Positions 63,507 to 64,000 of a stretch of 64,000 bases of DNA are shown here, piece after piece (the stretch's first letter is position 1; each line of letters opens with the position of its first letter). This DNA comes from Mesorhizobium sp. NZP2077 (GTDB lineage Bacteria; Pseudomonadota; Alphaproteobacteria; Rhizobiales; Rhizobiaceae): the NCBI RefSeq assembly GCF_013170805.1, contig NZ_CP051293.1, forward strand, positions 3,354,001 through 3,418,000, written 5' to 3'. The position numbers and the translations under genes were made by a program. The notes below the pieces were generated by a model. It saw nothing but the letters and a program-made list of their open reading frames with translations, did no database searches and was not told the origin of the DNA.

Positions 63507-64000
63507 ATGAGCATCGCGATCAGAACGACACTTCTGCGCACGACCGTCGTGGCCGCCGCCACGGCGCTGTGCGCCGCCATCTCGACCTTGCCGGCACAGG
63601 CGCTCGACGCGCAGTGGTGCAAGGATGTCCATATCAGGTTCTTCGTTGGCGGCGCCGAGGGCGACGCTTTCGGCACCATCGTCTACAATGGCGCCAAGCA
63701 GGCGGCGGCCGATCTCGGGCCGAAGGTCGACTACATCTTCTCCGGCTGGGACGTCGAAAAGATGGTGCAGCAATTGCGTGAGGCGGTCGCGGTCAAGCCC
63801 GGCGGCATCGCCATGATGGGCCATCCCGGCGACGACGCGATCATGCCGCTGGCCGAGCAGGCGCATAAGGACGGCATCAAGATGATGTACCAGAACGTGC
63901 CGGTGCCGAAGGTGACGGCAGCGTTCGGCGGCGGCTATGTCGGCGCGCAGCAGGAGCAGCAGGGCCGCGCGCTCGGCGCCGAGGCGTTCAAGCTGGCCGG
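63507..64000 (+). CDS. Sugar ABC transporter substrate-binding protein (3' truncated by window)
   Basis: 165 residues are visible. The signal peptide ends near LPAQA-LDAQ, then a peripla_BP_4-type domain (FFVGGAEGDAFGTIVYNGAKQAAADLG; cited by core VYNGAKQAAADLG) and GGIAMMGHPGDDAIMPL. It would bind a sugar or polyol in the periplasm for an ABC importer whose permease and ATPase genes likely lie beyond the edge. It shares the LacI-controlled locus. GGGAGGAC precedes the ATG. Confidence 0.9.
   Translation, partial: MSIAIRTTLLRTTVVAAATALCAAISTLPAQALDAQWCKDVHIRFFVGGAEGDAFGTIVYNGAKQAAADLGPKVDYIFSGWDVEKMVQQLREAVAVKPGGIAMMGHPGDDAIMPLAEQAHKDGIKMMYQNVPVPKVTAAFGGGYVGAQQEQQGRALGAEAFKLA

Overview
The window looks like a chromosomal segment of a GC-rich alphaproteobacterium of the order Rhizobiales, most likely Mesorhizobium or a close relative. 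This rests on the dcw cluster layout, many CreA, AzlCD, TMEM175 and MttB-type accessory genes, and the palindromic intergenic elements typical of that group; genus-level identity is an inference. No tRNA, rRNA, CRISPR array, insertion sequence or prophage was seen. The single RNA gene is RNase P RNA (rnpB).

Left part (1-9 kb): the 3' end of an SGNH-type protein, then a large minus-strand hydantoinase/5-oxoprolinase (HyuA-HyuB fusion) that carries an in-frame palindromic repeat of about 144 bp. Next come a small lipoprotein, a DnaJ/TerB protein coupled to an AmpD-like amidase, a lytic transglycosylase with a lysine-rich linker, rnpB, and a cystathionine gamma-lyase-type PLP enzyme.

Central part (9-28 kb): an almost uninterrupted division and cell-wall cluster in the order mraZ-rsmH-ftsL-ftsI-murE-murF-mraY-murD-ftsW-murG-murC-murB, a 303-bp gap, then ddl-ftsQ-ftsA-ftsZ. 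Most junctions are 1-4 bp overlaps. A triple MraZ box precedes mraZ, and eight GANTC (CcrM) sites crowd the gap before ddl. lpxC, bamD, recN and ligA follow, so the region supplies peptidoglycan precursors, the divisome, lipid A, outer-membrane assembly and DNA repair and joining.

Right part (35-64 kb) is accessory and metabolic: AzlCD export, aminopeptidase P, PrmA, SCO, cytochrome b561, CreA, a hexapeptide transferase, a low-affinity iron permease-like protein, an SDR, TMEM175-like and MATE membrane proteins, an L,D-transpeptidase and a phytase-like secreted protein. Then comes a methylamine/betaine-type block: an FAD dehydrogenase fused to a GcvT domain, directly followed by an MttB-family methyltransferase. 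These converge on an ABC importer with a double permease and an AAA-associated ATPase, which lies downstream of a FixJ-type two-component pair. An orphan encapsulin-type ferritin (EncFtn-like) follows. The window ends in a LacI-controlled sugar or polyol locus (LacI, Gfo/Idh/MocA, sugar isomerase, ABC substrate-binding protein) with a promoter and two LacI-type palindromes in the divergent spacer.
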